The notes: generated by a model not told the origin, from the letters alone. Positions 1-14,062 are shown, counted from the first letter of the stretch. The stretch: DNA of 64,000 nucleotides from Tamarix chinensis (GCA_030549775.1 CM060175.1:28873762-28937761), one strand, 5' to 3'. Translations and numbers: made by a program.

Positions 1-300
1 CTTTATTTAGAAATTGATATTAATTAATTATTGAAACCTACAATAATTGATGCCATTTTTGTTTAAAAGTTTATTTAATATTTTATTAATTTTTTATTGT
101 GCAAACATTTTATATTTTATGTAATATTTAATGCTAGAAAAGGAGTTCAATTTCAAATACACTTCTCAAAACCTTATATCCTCACCCATATTTATTTCCA
201 TTTTCGCCATTTCTATGATCTTTTTGAGTTTTTTTTTTTACCATTTTATCCAATTCTTAAAAAAACCTTATTTTAACAATTAGTAGGAAAGATGTTTGTA
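1..300. repeat. Partial unit of diverged AT-rich tandem array
   Basis: By eye this stretch matches 4985-5240 and 32300-32530: the same order of short blocks recurs (TTAGAAATTGATAT, ATTGAAACCT, TTATTGTGCAAA, CCTCACCCA). It therefore looks like an end piece of the array described at 2100-6600. Positions 300-436 show nothing I recognise. Confidence 0.6.
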
Positions 301-436
301 GCATAAACTTTTATTGTGATGGGAACCCTGCTTATTAGGCGAGAGAAAGGTCCAACTATAAGGAGTCTGCTCTTAGTGAAAGAATGCAGGACTACAAAAG
401 GTAGATTGATCGAGAGAGCAAGTGGTTTTCTAGTGG

Positions 437-3400
437 ATCTAATGTTTGTTCTAATAGACATGGCATTCAAGCCATTGGTGGAAGTTCACACAAAATGATA
501 AGAGGCAGTCATGCAATCTGCTGCAAGAGAAAGGTACCTGAGAGCTTTATAGTCGTTGCTTATTTCTAGCCAGGATTACTGGCTGTCTAGATTGGAAGCT
601 TATATAGTTGCATGCCAAGAGGTAAACAATGCTTCCTATTTTCATTTTATGCTACATTTGGGAACCTGTAATCATATAATTTCTTGTGAATGGCATGCAA
701 TTAGAGAATTGGCAATATTTTTTTAGGATATAGAATTGATGCCAGTTGGGGCTAAATCTGCTACGATAGTTTTTGATTAATTATGAGAAATCAATATTGA
801 TTAATGAATAATAATAATACACACCAACACACACATGCGTACATATTTAAAGTAATTTAATATCATTACTAATTAGAATAAAGTATGATATGACGTGTGG
901 AGGGCAATAGAAATTTTTTTATTTCTTTTTGTTTGAGCTGCTCTTTTTTTTGTAAGAATTTGCATACTATGATATGAAGAGAAATTTTAATGCATGTTAT
1001 TAGATATTTCACATCTGCTTCTATGAAAACAAAATAACCTATGTGAGCTCGTTTTTATAAATTTGCTTTTTTGTGTTTGAGATGCTAATTATAGTAATTC
1101 ATTTGCTGAAAAAGAACTATGTCATCTTTGTTAGATAAATTAGTATTAAAAAATAGTAAAAATAATTTATTTTGGATCTAACTAGTAGATTGGGAGTGTG
1201 GGAGCAACCTCTAATCTACCAGAGTTTTATTTTCAAAACTAATCTCAAATGTTTTTAGGCTAAGTATGTAAGGAATCCCGAACCTCTGGCAAATTAGCCT
1301 TGGCTAAGTTTTTTTTAACAAGATTTATTTCATTTTTTATCTATCAATATCATTGTTATTTATATTTATCATTATTAGTAATAATAATACATATATATTA
1401 TTATTATTTATTTATTTTATTGATATTTATTGATAATTATTATTCTTATTAGGATTATCTTCTGATGATGATGTTATTAATCTCTTGTAATAAATGTTTT
1501 CATTAAAAATAATTATATGCATTCATTATTAATAATGAATAGGTTTTAATTAATTATTACAAATATTATTATGCAAATAAGTATATTCTATTAATAAAAA
1601 CATTGAATCAATGATTTATAATAAAATTTTATTATCAACTATTACGAGGTATTAGCATTTTTTATTAATAATGATAATTTATTCTTTTATAATAATGACT
1701 AATTTATTCATTCATATTAATTTAAAATTTGTCATTATTTTATCAAGAATAATTATAGCTCTAAAAAAATGAATATGATTATTAATTATTGATTTGATCA
1801 TTATTATTTATTTTACTATTAATTATTAATGAATATTTTTATTTAGTATTTTATTTATAATAAACTATCATAAAAATGAATAATTTGTAGTTATTTTAAT
1901 TATTATCATTTTTATATTTATGATATGTATAATTCTTATGCTTTAGTAATTATCAGTGATATTATTCAAAATAATTTATAATTTATTATTATTATTATTA
2001 TTATTCATTTAATGCTACTTTATTATTAGTGATGTGTAATATTATCTTCAACATATTATAAATTCTAATTATAGTTGTATTGATTACAATTATAAATATA
2101 ATTGTTTATATAAAGTCTTAATATAATTATTGGGGTGCTATTTTTTTTTTACGTTTATCATGTGTATTAATTAATTAATAAATATTTTCAACCTCTAATT
2201 TAAATTTATGAATTGATATAACTAAATTATTGAAACCTTGACATGATGATTGATGTCATTTAGTATTTATTTTTTCTTTTCTCCATTTCTCTAATATTTT
2301 TGTTCATTTTTTCTGTTATTTAATCTAATTATTGAAAATTTTTATTTTATATCTCTGAAAGTATATGTTATGTTTAGTCTATTTATCACTTTTATTTATT
2401 GTTTTTGTGTTTTGTTTGTTATGTATTTTGTTAGTAACTAAAGTTGTTAACTTATATGGGTTTGTAATGGAATATGTATAATATGTTACTTAAGGACAAA
2501 AATAGGTCAATTTTAAATTTTAAATAAGGAAAAAAATATACAAATTTAATTAGCATTGGCTTTTTAATTTACTTCTAGTTTTATTTAATTGATAAAGTGT
2601 AAATATTATTTTCATATTTAAAAAAATATTTATGTTAAAACGGAATAATCAATAGTTTTGTAAATATTATTATTATTATGGTAATCTTAATTTTAATAAT
2701 TATATATTTGTTAGGAATACTTATTATAATAATTGAATTACATAATACATTATTGTAATTTTATGGTCTTAATATAATAATAACTACTAGGGTGCTATGC
2801 ATATTAAGTTTGCTATTTTAATTTCTCTTACTTTATTGTACATGTCATTTATTTTATAATTTTTTTTTATTATCTTATCATTAATTTATGTTAACATGAT
2901 GATTGATGTCATTTATGTTAATTTTTGTTTAATAGGCTATGGCTTTTTTGTATTTCTCCTTTGCATAGGTGTGCTCCATAGGTGGAATCAAACATTACTA
3001 TTGATAGAAATGTATGAAATTTCACGATAAGGAGGACAGGAGAGCTTTTGACTCAAATTCGGAGTTTGAAATTGTATGGATGCACCCACATCCTTAATCA
3101 TTTAGTTACCTATAGACATGGTCGAGAACTCTTTTTGTGATGGAAATGTTCATTGGAGTCGTGGATGGTCGGATATTTATTTGTCTAGATAAAGTTTTTG
3201 TTTGGGGGCTGGTCATTCATATATCTGTGTGTGTGTGTTAACTTACTCTCTTTTTTCTTGAAATGATTCCACAACTCTTTTTGGATTCATGTTTTATTAG
3301 TTAGTCCACTTATTTTGATTATTATTTTTTATCTAGGTTTTTCTATTAATCTACTTGCAATAGTTTAATGTCCTTAGATGGATATATGAATACTTCAACC

Positions 3401-4278
3401 AAATTTACTTATCTATTTATTTATTTATTAATATTAAATTAATCAATTGATTATTACACTTTATTCAAGTGACTAATTTTTTTTTTGAAATGTCAATGGG
3501 GAGTTTTTAGAAGCTATATTTTTCATGTCTGCCCACACATTTAATTTTATCTCTTCGACTATTTTATGTTATTTTAGTTTTATTTGTGATTTTTATATTA
3601 TAGCACGTGTTAGTTTCTTACACTTTAAAAAAAACATGAATTCTGCTTTTTTTAGTTTTTACATTCTCTAGGAAAGCTCTTTTAATATGAACAACTAGTT
3701 CTTTTAAAATAATTATATTGGTGTATCTTTACACACACAAACACACACACACACACACATACAACTTTTATGTGGCCATTGTCTTCGTCGTCATTTGAAC
3801 AACTAGTTTTTTTTGTTTTTTAATAATTGTTAGGCTGATGGTATGGGGTGCTCATGATAGGTTTTTTTAGTTATTAATCTAATATGTAAAAAATGAGTTC
3901 ATTAGACCTATGCTATAGGGTGAGATGTTTTATCGTAATAGAATAATAACTACTAGGGTGCTTATTTTGGGTGAAATTTAAATTAAGTTTGCTATTCTAA
4001 TTTCTCTTACTTTATCCAATGTGCCATTTATTTTATAAATTTTTTCAACCTCTCATCATTAATTTATGAATTAATATAAATTAAATATTGATATCTTAAT
4101 ACGATGATTGATACCATTTATGTTAATTTTTTTATTGCACATTTTTAATAAGTTATTTAGTATTTAATGTCATTAAGGGAGCACAACTTCTCACAAACTT
4201 CTCCGACCAATATCTTCACCAGATTTCTTTTTCTCAGTTTCTCTTCTATTTTTGTGCTTTTTTTTACTTGATCTAATG

Positions 4279-4350
<72 letters not shown>

Positions 4351-5457
4351 TAGTTTTTATAGCACTTTAGTTTGTTATTTTTGTGTGTTTGGTTTTTCAT
4401 TCATTTCATTATTGACGAAAGTTGTTAACTGATATGTTGGCTATGAAAAATGTGTGATAGGTTAACTTAAGAAAAAAATAGGACAGTTTAAATTTTGATT
4501 AGGAGAAAAATTGGAAAATTTTAATTAGTTTTGGCTTACAGATGTAGTTGAGGTATATTGAATTAACAAATTATAATGTGTTTTCTTTTTTTCATATTTA
4601 TTACTATATTCATTTGAATAATTAATAATAAAAATCAATAGTTTTGTACTTATTATTATCAAGATGATATTCTTTATCTAAATAATAATATTTATGATAG
4701 AAATATTTATTATAATTATTATAATAATTCATTGCAATTATAATGTGTTTTTTTTCATATTTATTACAATATTCATTTGAATAATTAATTGATGATATTA
4801 TTTATCTAAATAATAATATTTATGATAGAAATATTTATTATAATAATTCATTGCAATTATAAATATAATTGTAATTATACGGGCTTAATATAATAATAAC
4901 TACTGGGGTGTTTATTATAATAATATTATGATTTTTCTTTAATTTCTATTAAACGTGTCGTTCATTTTATAAATATTTTCAATCTCTATTCTTCAATTTA
5001 GAAATTGATATAAATTAATTATTGAAACCTATAATAATTGCTACCATTTCTATTATAAATCTTTTTAGTATTTTATTAATTTTTTATTGTGCAAATGTTT
5101 TAAATGTTATTAAATATTTAATACCATCAATGGAGCTTAATTTCCAATAGACTTCTCCAAACTATGTCCTCACCCAAATTATTTTCTTTTTCTCCATTTT
5201 TATAATCTTTTTTAACATATTTTTACCATGTTGTCCAAGTATTAAAAATATTATTTTATTTGTAAGACAATATGAGTTAGGTTTAGCCACTTATTCACTT
5301 TTGTTTATGGTTTTTGTGTTTCTGGATTGTCATTTATTTTATTATTAACTAAAGTTGTTAACTTATATGTTAGTAATGGAACATGCATAATTTAAAATTT
5401 AATTATAAAATAAAATATACAAGTTTCATTAGTTATGACATTCTAATTTTGTATTTA
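437..5457 (+). repeat. Block A: 5-kb segment duplicated in direct orientation
   Basis: This block aligns end to end with 26811-32762. Homology starts at ATCTAATGTTTGTTC in both copies and stops at TCTAATTTT-TATTTA. In the first 185 bases a hand comparison gives about 6 substitutions, 5 of them transitions. No coding region is convincing; the short ORFs within it are AT-rich and not recognisable. The block ends do not look like LTR termini (no TG...CA, no PBS or PPT), so it is better read as a segmental duplication of a repeat array than as an LTR pair. It contains (CA)n near 3731-3760 and (ATT)n(AT)n near 4277-4348. Confidence 0.8.
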
Positions 5458-6600
5458 GCTTGCTTTTTTTTTTCTAGTTTAAAGAAATACACTGTCTTTC
5501 CTAAGAGTCATAAGTTACTTTTTATTCTATTTACCACCTTAAATAAGTTTTTTTTTCTTTTACTTTATTTTAAACTTATTTTTAACTTTAAAAAAAAATA
5601 ATCCTATTGGTGAATATATATTTTTTTAGTGTGTATATATATATATATGTTGATACGATTTGCATATTGTTATTCATGCACATGGATCTATTAATATTTT
5701 TTGGCTATGTTTTTTTTAATGTAATTACAAATACTTTTTATATGACCATGATAACTTGTTTTGATTATTATAAGTGTATACTGATTTATATTCAAAGGGA
5801 GATAGTTTATTATTAGGATGAATCATGTAGTTAGGGATATAAATTGACAAAGTTTAATTTCATTTTCATATTAATAAATATAATAATAAATTTATTTATG
5901 ATAGTAATATTTATTATGATAATTGATTAAAATTATACATAAGATTGTATTTACAAATTCTAAATATAAAAATAACTATTGGGGTGCTTGTATGTTGGGT
6001 AATTCAAGTTTGCTATTTTATTTTTCCTCACTTTATCATGCACCTCAATTATTTAATAAATATTTTAACCTAAAATCCTTAATTTATAAATTAATTAATG
6101 AAACATTAACATAATGATTAATGCCATTTTTTGTTAACCTTTTCAGTAGTGTTTTATTAATTTTTATAGCTCATACATTTTACAATTTATTTAGTATTTA
6201 ATCTAACATCTATCCTTACCATATTTATTTTTTTTCCTTTTTATATATTTCTCTACTATTTTTGTGGATTTTTGTTCTTATTTTATCTTAAAACTGTATT
6301 TTTCATGTACGAAAATGACTTGATGACCACTTTTGTTTATTGTTTTTATGTGTTTAGTTTGTCATTTATTTCATTATTAACTAAAGTTTTTAACTGATAT
6401 GTTACCTATGTTATATGCATGATAGGTTACTTAATGACCTAAATAGGTCAAGTTTAAATTTTGATTAAGAGATAAACAAACAAAATTTAATTAGTTTTGT
6501 GTTTATTCTTTAGTTGAGGTTTATTGAATTAATAAAGTATAATTATTTATTAAATATTTATTAACATATTAATTTTTTAATTAATAATAACTAAAATTTT
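2100..6600 (+). repeat. Diverged tandem array, unit about 0.66-1.2 kb
   Basis: A recurring anchor (AATAATAACTACTGGGGTGCT and variants) appears near 2120, 2785, 3950, 4900 and 5978. After each anchor the same order of landmarks follows: a TTTGCTATTTTAATTTCTC block, a 'tgatgattgatgccattta' block, 'cttctccgacc/caaac', a 'tttgtgtgtttgg' block and 'aagttgttaactgatatg'. The spacing varies (about 660 to 1170 bp) because of indels. No ORF is conserved between units, so this looks like non-coding, satellite-like sequence. The last unit (about 5960-6600) has no counterpart in block B. Confidence 0.6.
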
Positions 6601-8689
6601 TGTAATTATTATTTTATGATAGCTACGCCGCAAGCATAATAGGTTATTTCAAGCCAAATATAGGTCAAGCTTAAAATTTGGTTTGGAAAATAATGAGAAA
6701 AATTTTATTAGTATTGACTTTCTAATATTTTATATTATTTTTAGGTTTAATTTTTACTAATCAATGCTCAAACCTTTAACCGGGATACCGGTAAGGTTTA
6801 ATTATTGCTGAAAATATGGTAACCATTATACCCTACTAAAATGTGTGGATATATGTATGCTATCACATTAGGGTTTTTAATATCATTATGAGCATGTATG
6901 TATTGGTTGTTGAAATGAAAAGCATTTTAATTTATGTGTCATGCGTAGAAATAATGTTTAAGGTAGGAGCCTTATTGTTAATGACAATGTTAAATACATA
7001 TATATGACATAATAAGCTAATGTGGCCATTTGTTACATAGATAATGTTAATATGAGCCCTAGGGGCATTGTAGTAAATTTCCTCGTACAAAATGTATGGC
7101 CTAAATAAGTATGTGTGGCAGGCGATAGTGAGTATTAATAATAAATAATAATAGTTGGTGGTGTTAGAAGATGTATATGGACCATGGATATTAATATCTT
7201 ATGTGGTAAGGGTATTATAGTAAATTTGGCATAATAAGGGCGAAATGGTAATTTAATAAGTAAGAAGGGTATTTGGCAATTTGGCACAAAGGAGGGATAA
7301 CTTGGTAATTTGGTGAGTAAAAGGGTAAGATGGTAATTTAGCAGATAAGAGGGGGTATTTTGGCAATTTAGCATGATAAAGGGCTATTGGATAATTTTAA
7401 TAAGTAATAAGGGTAGTTTGGTAATTTGACTAACCAAAAGGGCGACTTGGTAATTTTAATTAGTATGAAGGACAGTTTGGTAATTTTAACTAACCAAAGG
7501 GTAATTTAGTAATTTTAATAAGTGTGAAGGGAAACTTGGTGATTTATCTAACAAAAGGAAAATTTGGTAATTTATTAGACTTGAGGGGCAATTTATTAAT
7601 TCTAATAATTTAATACCCCATAATTTTGGATAATAATAATAATAATAAATATAATATTAATAGTATATGAAGGGTAAGGGTATAAATACATTTATTTATT
7701 AAATTTTAAAGGTACGTAATTTGTTGGCTGTAGTTATATTTTTAAGTAATTATAAATTAAATTATCAGATCAATGAGCTTCGGCGACAATTAGATATTGG
7801 ATCTATTAAACTTATATCCATTTATATTTTATCTTTAGTAAATTAGAAAGTTCTATAATTTTACTTAGAATTAGCTCTCCGTAACCCTACCCTTATATAT
7901 ATATATATATATAGTTTACTAACCCCTAAGCATACATAAGCGGTGGCCACACTTTTTGTAGGAAAATAGAAGAATAAGGCTACGGTACTTTGATATGATT
8001 TGGTGCTATTACAGGTAATCGTTGAGTTATTTTATCTGCTTGTGTAAAATATCTCTCGTACTTTTTATTGATTTTATCTATGGGTCATGGGATTATTTTA
8101 TAGAATATTGTTGTTAGGATACTCAACCCTGTATACTCTCAGGTATCGCATGTCTAGTCTAGGATGTGAATTTGCCGATCAACGTCAAAGGAGAAGGGTT
8201 TATGTTATTACTAAGAAATGTTTGTAAACAAAATAAAATTCTTTTCTCTACAACTGTAGGGTGGGGGCATGCTATTGTTTATGGAGTATAGTAACAGTAG
8301 CCAAGGACGGCGTGGTGCACTATACGCCATTATCCATCCCAATTTTTTTCCTGTTTATATAAACACCTCCACTTAATCTATTTGTTATGTGGACTTAATC
8401 ATGAATTTTAAGTACATTTTTAGATTCATGATGTCCGAGGGAATATGGGATGTAGTCATATTAAGCATGGGTCTTCTATTACTGCGTGATAATGTGTGTT
8501 GGTGAATAAATCTATTAATAATTTTTTTTAGTTTTGTTTATTTGGTATATAAATTTTGGAGCTAAGTTAATGAGTTATATATCATGCATGGTTGACTATT
8601 CGGTGAGTTCTAAATCTAAAGGATAACAAATATATCGTATAGGTGTTAATAAGTTCTAAGGCTACGTTGGGATTCACAATAATTAGTTA
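6601..8689. other. AT-rich region with degenerate GGTAATTT repeats; possible LTR remnant
   Basis: Between about 7190 and 7610 a loose 30-40-bp motif (AGGG..ATTTGGTAATTT) recurs more than ten times. A TA run preceded by CCCT (7888-7913) could be a TATA region, and GC-richer sequence follows. This is reminiscent of retrotransposon LTRs, but I find no TG/CA ends, target duplication or coding sequence. The 79-aa minus ORF at 7135-7374 is read out of the repeat and is not considered a gene. Confidence 0.3.
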
Positions 8690-9021
8690 ATTGAAATAGA
8701 TGGATTTTTAAAGCAAAGGGGGTGTTTTTAGTGCTTCAAAAAATAGTGGTTGAAGTGGTTCCTATTTTTCTGGTTGAGTCTAGAGAGTAATTAGTTTTTG
8801 AGTTCATGAATCTGTTTTCCATTAGTCCGTTAATTTAGCAAGCATTTGTTTTTCAGTTCAGCTTTGTTTTAGGAGTAATGGGCATGTTCCTAAAGTAGTG
8901 GAGTTAGTTGCTAAGTTTTAGGAATTATTTGTTAATTGTCAGGCTATATAATGAGCCTTTGCTGTAACCTTTTTTAACGTAATGCAAACGAGTTACTGCT
9001 CTCTACTTCTATTCCCAACAT
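8690..9021 (+). mobile_element. Copia-like LTR remnant (3' part)
   Basis: The stretch has the layout of a short plant copia LTR: a TATA-like CTATATAATG near 8943, then GCTGTAACC, then a pyrimidine-rich end CTCTCTACTTCTATTCCCAACA that finishes in CA. I could not place the 5' TG end or a target duplication. The sequence after it is not a clear primer-binding site. It lies directly upstream of the ABCC exon fragment. Confidence 0.35.
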
Positions 9022-9162
9022 AGATATCCTGGCGGATAAAGTTTTCCTCTTAAATTTATTGATCATATTTTATTTTCTGTGGATTCTCACTGCATGATAC
9101 TTTGAAGCTCTTGTGATTACTCTTGATCTTAATTGTTGTTGACATCTTTCTAATTATTTTAG

Positions 9163-10263
9163 TTATACAATTATCAAAGATCAGAGTTCTCTGAAGGTGA
9201 AATTCAGACCTTTATATCTGTTGATGCAGACAGGATTGTCGATTTGTGCAACAGTTTCCATGACATGTGGAGGTAATACTTGTCTTGTGGCATATTCACC
9301 CTGAGAGTGACTCATTTCCATAAAAACTCTTCATGAATGGCACAATGTTAAATTTAGAATTTAATGCCAATCTCAAATTTTTTTTCTTTGATAGATGACC
9401 AATTCCATTAAAAGGGACAAGTTATCAGGAAATTGGAATGATTATTGTGTCAAAAATGCATCCTTTCTTCTCTCTCATCTGTTTATGTATTCATTGTAAA
9501 CTGCTTTTGCATATTTATGAGTTAGCAGAAATTTCCCTTTATGCTCTTTGAATTTCTACTATAAGTGGGCAGTTTGAAGTTAATGATTGACTGATTCATG
9601 TTCTTTCTTCTCTTCTTTGGGCTGACAAACCTGATCAATTCAATATACTCTGGACAACCTAATAATTTCTCTCCATTTTCCATTCTTGACATGGGCTGAC
9701 AGATTAGGTGTTTAGATGAAATGAAAGGATCTAAGAATTATAGGAATCATTGAAGTAGGTACATGATTGTGGTTAAAAGTAGCGGAAATTAGGGCTATGT
9801 GACTAATTATTGAAGAGGAGAGACTACAGAGTCTCTGAAGTTCTCATAACTTGCACCAATCATGCACTGCTAGAATGCATAAACTCTATATTTACTGTAA
9901 ATATAAAGATAATATGTGTATTCTAAAGTATAATATAAATCTCTGATCTTAGGCCTTTTGCCCTATAGCATTTCCAGCATTGATTCTTTTTAGATCATAC
10001 ACTTCTTCTTTGGCATTTAATATTCAGTGATTAAATTTGTCTTTTAATGTCAAGAAATGTTAATATGATTTGTTGACTAACAAAAGTAACAGCTTTGTGC
10101 ATGCTCCATTTTGCTAAGTTTGTGCAGTCTCCTTTATCCTTTTCATCAGTTATTTTGCTTCTATAGCTTGCCTTTACAAATTGGTGTTGCTCTTTATCTG
10201 TTGTACACCCAAGTCAAATTTGCCTTTCTTTCTAGAGTGGCAATAGCTGTCTTACTAATACTG
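9163..10263 (+). pseudogene. Two-exon fragment of an ABC transporter subfamily C (MRP, ABCC13-like) gene
   Basis: Exon a (9163-9272) follows an AG acceptor and ends at a GT donor. It encodes a peptide containing SEFSEGEIQTF, SVDADRIVDLCNS and FHDMW. Exon b (10167 to about 10263) follows TTCTATAG and encodes SLPLQIGVALYLLYTQ followed by VKFAF. Joining the exons restores an in-frame Trp-Ser-Leu. These are the conserved cytoplasmic-loop and transmembrane segments of the first membrane domain of plant ABCC/MRP exporters, closest in my memory to ABCC13. A full gene needs over 1000 residues, and no neighbouring exons (for example VNKWIS) are visible. After ...AVLLI the expected Pro codon and GT donor are replaced by CTGGGC. 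I infer a captured or truncated gene fragment, not a working transporter. Confidence 0.7.
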
Positions 10264-12359
10264 GGCATACTGTGTTTCTTTCATCTTAGAACAGTGGGTT
10301 GCGCTCTCTGTGTGCATGTTTGCCTTGGAATAGTTGAATCGTATGACTTAATTAATACAATATCAAGCATGGTTGGTACTTGTTGGCAATATGATAAGAA
10401 ATTCTTTTAAAGCTTCGCCTTCCCACCCGTGTTCCAACAAAATATACATCTTGTCCAATAAAATATTTATATTATCCATCAGAATACACATATTTAGTAT
10501 ATCCAGACAAGTGCACCTCTTATATTGACAAATGTACACCATGCACATCTTATAGTAATTAATGCACATGTTATATCGACAAATTTACATTATAAGATGA
10601 ATATGTGTGACTATAAATGGTGAATACAGAAAAAGACAATCTTATAGTTTTGAATAAAACTCTTATTATTCTTTACTTAGACAAAATTAATGACTAATTT
10701 GAAAATCCATGTCAGCCATACAACTTTTTAGGTGGCTTAATTTGGCTAAAAAATGGCTCACAAGTGGCCACATGAAGTTAAATTAGAAGGTAGAACAACA
10801 ACAGCCTCTTACTAGTGATTTTGTGCAATTTTTTGGCATAAAATGAGATGGTAACAGCAGCCACACGAGCTACTACACACATGCCATTTTGGACAGCTTT
10901 TGGGAGCTGTTTGGGTTTGGAAAACCAATGCAAAGGGCATCAGCAACAAGTACAATAGTAGGTGGCCTTTTGATGGAAGAGTGTTTGGTAGGATTTTATG
11001 ACACAAAGCATGTTGGTTGTACTTAAAGATCAGATCATGCAATGGCTACTTAGCTCTAGCTATGCTTTGTTAGTTTAATCATGTTATAGCCCATACCATA
11101 GCTCTTAAACTTGTAATCATAATTAGATGTAAGAGGTATGGGGGCAATATGGGGTATATTTTGGAGTCCCAAAAGTCAAGGGCTGATCGTTTGTTTTAGA
11201 TAGAATCAAACTAACTAAGCTAGATTCCTTAGGTAACTGCTAGTTTTTTCTTTGTAACTAAATCTGTCATATGAGCTTTGATGGAGTTGGTTTGTAACTA
11301 TAATAGTACCTAACACACTCCTATAAAATGCAGGAATCCATATGAGTGAGAAAATCATATTTGTATGCCCATGTTTTCTCTCTTTATTAAGTCTACAAAG
11401 TTCAAGTGGAAAAGTTTGTTGTATGACCATTCAAAATCTCAAGCCTTAGGTGATGAATTAGAGTATACGAATCTTAGTAGGAGACTTAGATTGTATAAAA
11501 TTAACTCCCTTCTCCCTCACATTCTTCGGTTTTTCTTTGATTGTAGAATTACAAATAACATGTGCTACTTAGCTCTCAATTTCTCAATTTTCTTAAAAAT
11601 CTAAACTTAAAACCCTAATTTCTATAAACCCTAACCCTAACCCACCCTCACTTGCCCAAACACTTCAGCACCACCCATGACATTCTGGTTGTCCTCCCTA
11701 ATAAACGTAATAAGGAATGCTCTTTTTCTTCTACTTGGGCCTTGATAGATGAATTGTTGATCTAGTGTCCATCGCTGTTGAATTTGCTTTTTGATTTCTA
11801 GCTTCTGTTTATGACAGTAATTCATTTTTCTTCTCCAGAAATCATGCTGCATTTTCAGGCTGGTTTGTTTTTACTTTGATATTCATATCTGCACGTTTAA
11901 TGCAAATCACCTAATCTATGGCTGTCATTCTGGGCTGACACAACAAGCGAAAGCGATGTGGGAGGCTATTCTTTGTCGTTTTATGTGGTAATGTACAAGA
12001 TGATATTCTAGACACAGGTTCTCGAATCTGTTTTAAGTGCTTTAGATCTTTTTTTTTGGGTAATCTATCTACTAGTTGTTTCAGAAACAATGAGATATTC
12101 AAAAGGGAAGAAAGTTGAGAGCATTGGTTTGTAACAAGAAATGAATGCCTAGAACCATACATATGAAAGGAACCTTTGGAGTCTGTATTGCTTTCCTGAA
12201 TTTGATTAGAAGCGGTTCAAACGTCAACTATGATGTTCATTACCTAAGTACTCTAGAGTAAGGATGTTGACTACTGAACTGTTCACATCTTGATGTTGAC
12301 ACTTTCATGATAAATAGCTTAGGAAAGGGTATTGTTATGTAGAAAACAGGTATTTACTC
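10264..12359. other. Unassigned; LTR-like promoter region near 11200-11400
   Basis: No gene is supported. Positions 10440-10600 repeat a short motif around GCACATCTTATA/ATTGACAAAT. Positions 11180-11400 (CTAACACACTCCTATAAAATGC, then a leader) look like part of a copia-type LTR without definable ends. At 11618-11645 a short run of CCCTAA units (about three) resembles a degenerate telomere motif and is too short to mean much. Confidence 0.3.
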
Positions 12360-12399
12360 GGCGGAAAATAATTTTCGAAACTAACCTTAATATCGGTAA

Positions 12400-13150
12400 T
12401 TTTTGTCAAAGCAAGTCCCGTGGCATCGGTAAAATTTACCCAAGCCAAACACTATGCTCTGCGATTTTAGACAAAAGCAAGCTTGACATTCGACAATAAT
12501 TGCCGAATCCTAGCCAAGGCCATCGGCAATAATTGCTGATTCCCCCGTTTTTTTCAACGATTTCGGCCGAACACCCCAATAATTGCCGATACAAAAATTT
12601 TTAAATAATTTTTTTTATAATTAATAAAATTCAGAATCTATATAAATATTTTATACAAAAGTTTAAGTTAATATATTTACAATTAAAAAATATATATAAC
12701 AAGTTTAGTTATATATTTATTAAGGATAGACAATTTTAGCCAAAAACCTGCGTGGTGTTCGGCATTTCCAGCCGAATGTTAGCTAAATCATCGGCAATAA
12801 TTGCCGATGTCTATCATCCCTATTTTTTCCTTCCAGCAATTTTGAAATAATAATTATTTATAATTTAAAGAATTCGTATTTTATACAAAAATTTAAATTA
12901 ACATATTTACAATCACATAAACAAAATTCAATAAATAACATTAATTAAACTTATAAATTTATGTATATTATAGGTAGAGAAAAAAATATTAAAATAAAAA
13001 AATTAATTACCACATATCTTCGGCAAAGATTACCAAACATAACATAAATCAGCAATAATTGCCAACCCTCCCCCACCTCTTTGTTTCATCTCCCTCGTGA
13101 ATAGTTGCCTCCATCCTCAATAATTTCTATATATCGGCAATAATTGCCAA
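12400..13150. repeat. Cluster of palindromic CGGCAATAATTGCCG motifs
   Basis: At least six copies or half-copies of (T)CGGCAATAATTGCCGA occur near 12484, 12524, 12574, 12790, 13033 and 13137. The copy near 12790 is an almost perfect palindrome (ATCGGCAATAATTGCCGAT). Related ATCGGT/ACCGAT half-sites occur near 12390, 12425 and 13328. Such dense short motifs are typical of subterminal regions of DNA transposons, but I find no CACTA ends or target duplication, so the element type is open. Confidence 0.5.
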
Positions 13151-13159
13151 ACAATTTTT

Positions 13160-14062
13160 TTAAATTATAATTAATGTAATAAAATTTTATAATATTTTTT
13201 TTTCTATAATTAATAAAAATATCATGATCTAGATCTATATTATATATAAATTTTATGTTAAAAATTTTGAGTTTTTCAAAAGTAGCCTTTAAATAAAATT
13301 GTATAGATAAAATTTGTTACCTTCTCATCGGTTAAAAATACCGATGCTAAATTTTAACTAATTTAAATTATTTGAAAATAAAAATAAATTTAATAAATAT
13401 CTATTATAAATATATCTAAAATATATAAATTATATATATTAATGAATATTTTTAAATCAGTAATATATGATTTATTATGAAACAAATAAGTTTTTGTCAA
13501 AAGTAGCCATTATTTTAGTATTTTAAATCTTGTTGAATTAAATTTATACATGGAGGTTAAGACAAAATTTGTTTTCCATGGAGTAAAATTTTGTTTTCCA
13601 AATAACAAAAACTGTATACTATCATCTGATTCAAAAAGATTTGAAATAGTAAAATAATGCGTACTTCTGACAAAAAAATATTTGCTTGACGATGAATCAT
13701 ATATTATTGATCTTGTTGTTGGTGTTTCGGCAAGTTTGGCCAATAGTAGTGGAATCATATGTAATGAAACATATGCTGGTGGGGATAGGAAATATTTGTG
13801 GTTTCTGCAACACTGATTGTATTGTAGGATGGTACATAGAATAAATATACTATTGCAAATCTTTGTAAACGAAATTATTGTAGGATGGTATGTGGTTCTC
13901 GTGAAGTTAGGAACACGAAAAAAATTTGTTAGATGCGTGTATAATTATTATAGTTTCTATTCGAATCCTTATATATAAAGGAACAACTTATCATTCATAT
14001 TCTTCAACTCAATATTTCTATTCTGTAGAAACTTTGTTAGTTGAAGGTTGAGATAGAATTTT
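13160..14062. other. Unassigned AT-rich sequence
   Basis: Nothing recognisable apart from a repeated phrase (TTTTGTCAAAAGTAGCC or TTTTTCAAAAGTAGCC) near 13272 and 13493, which may belong to the same unknown element as the palindrome cluster. The 82-aa minus ORF at 13510-13758 has no features I recognise. Confidence 0.3.

Noticed and set aside
11618..11645. Interstitial telomere repeat
   Set aside because: Only about three CCCTAA-like units; too short to distinguish from chance.
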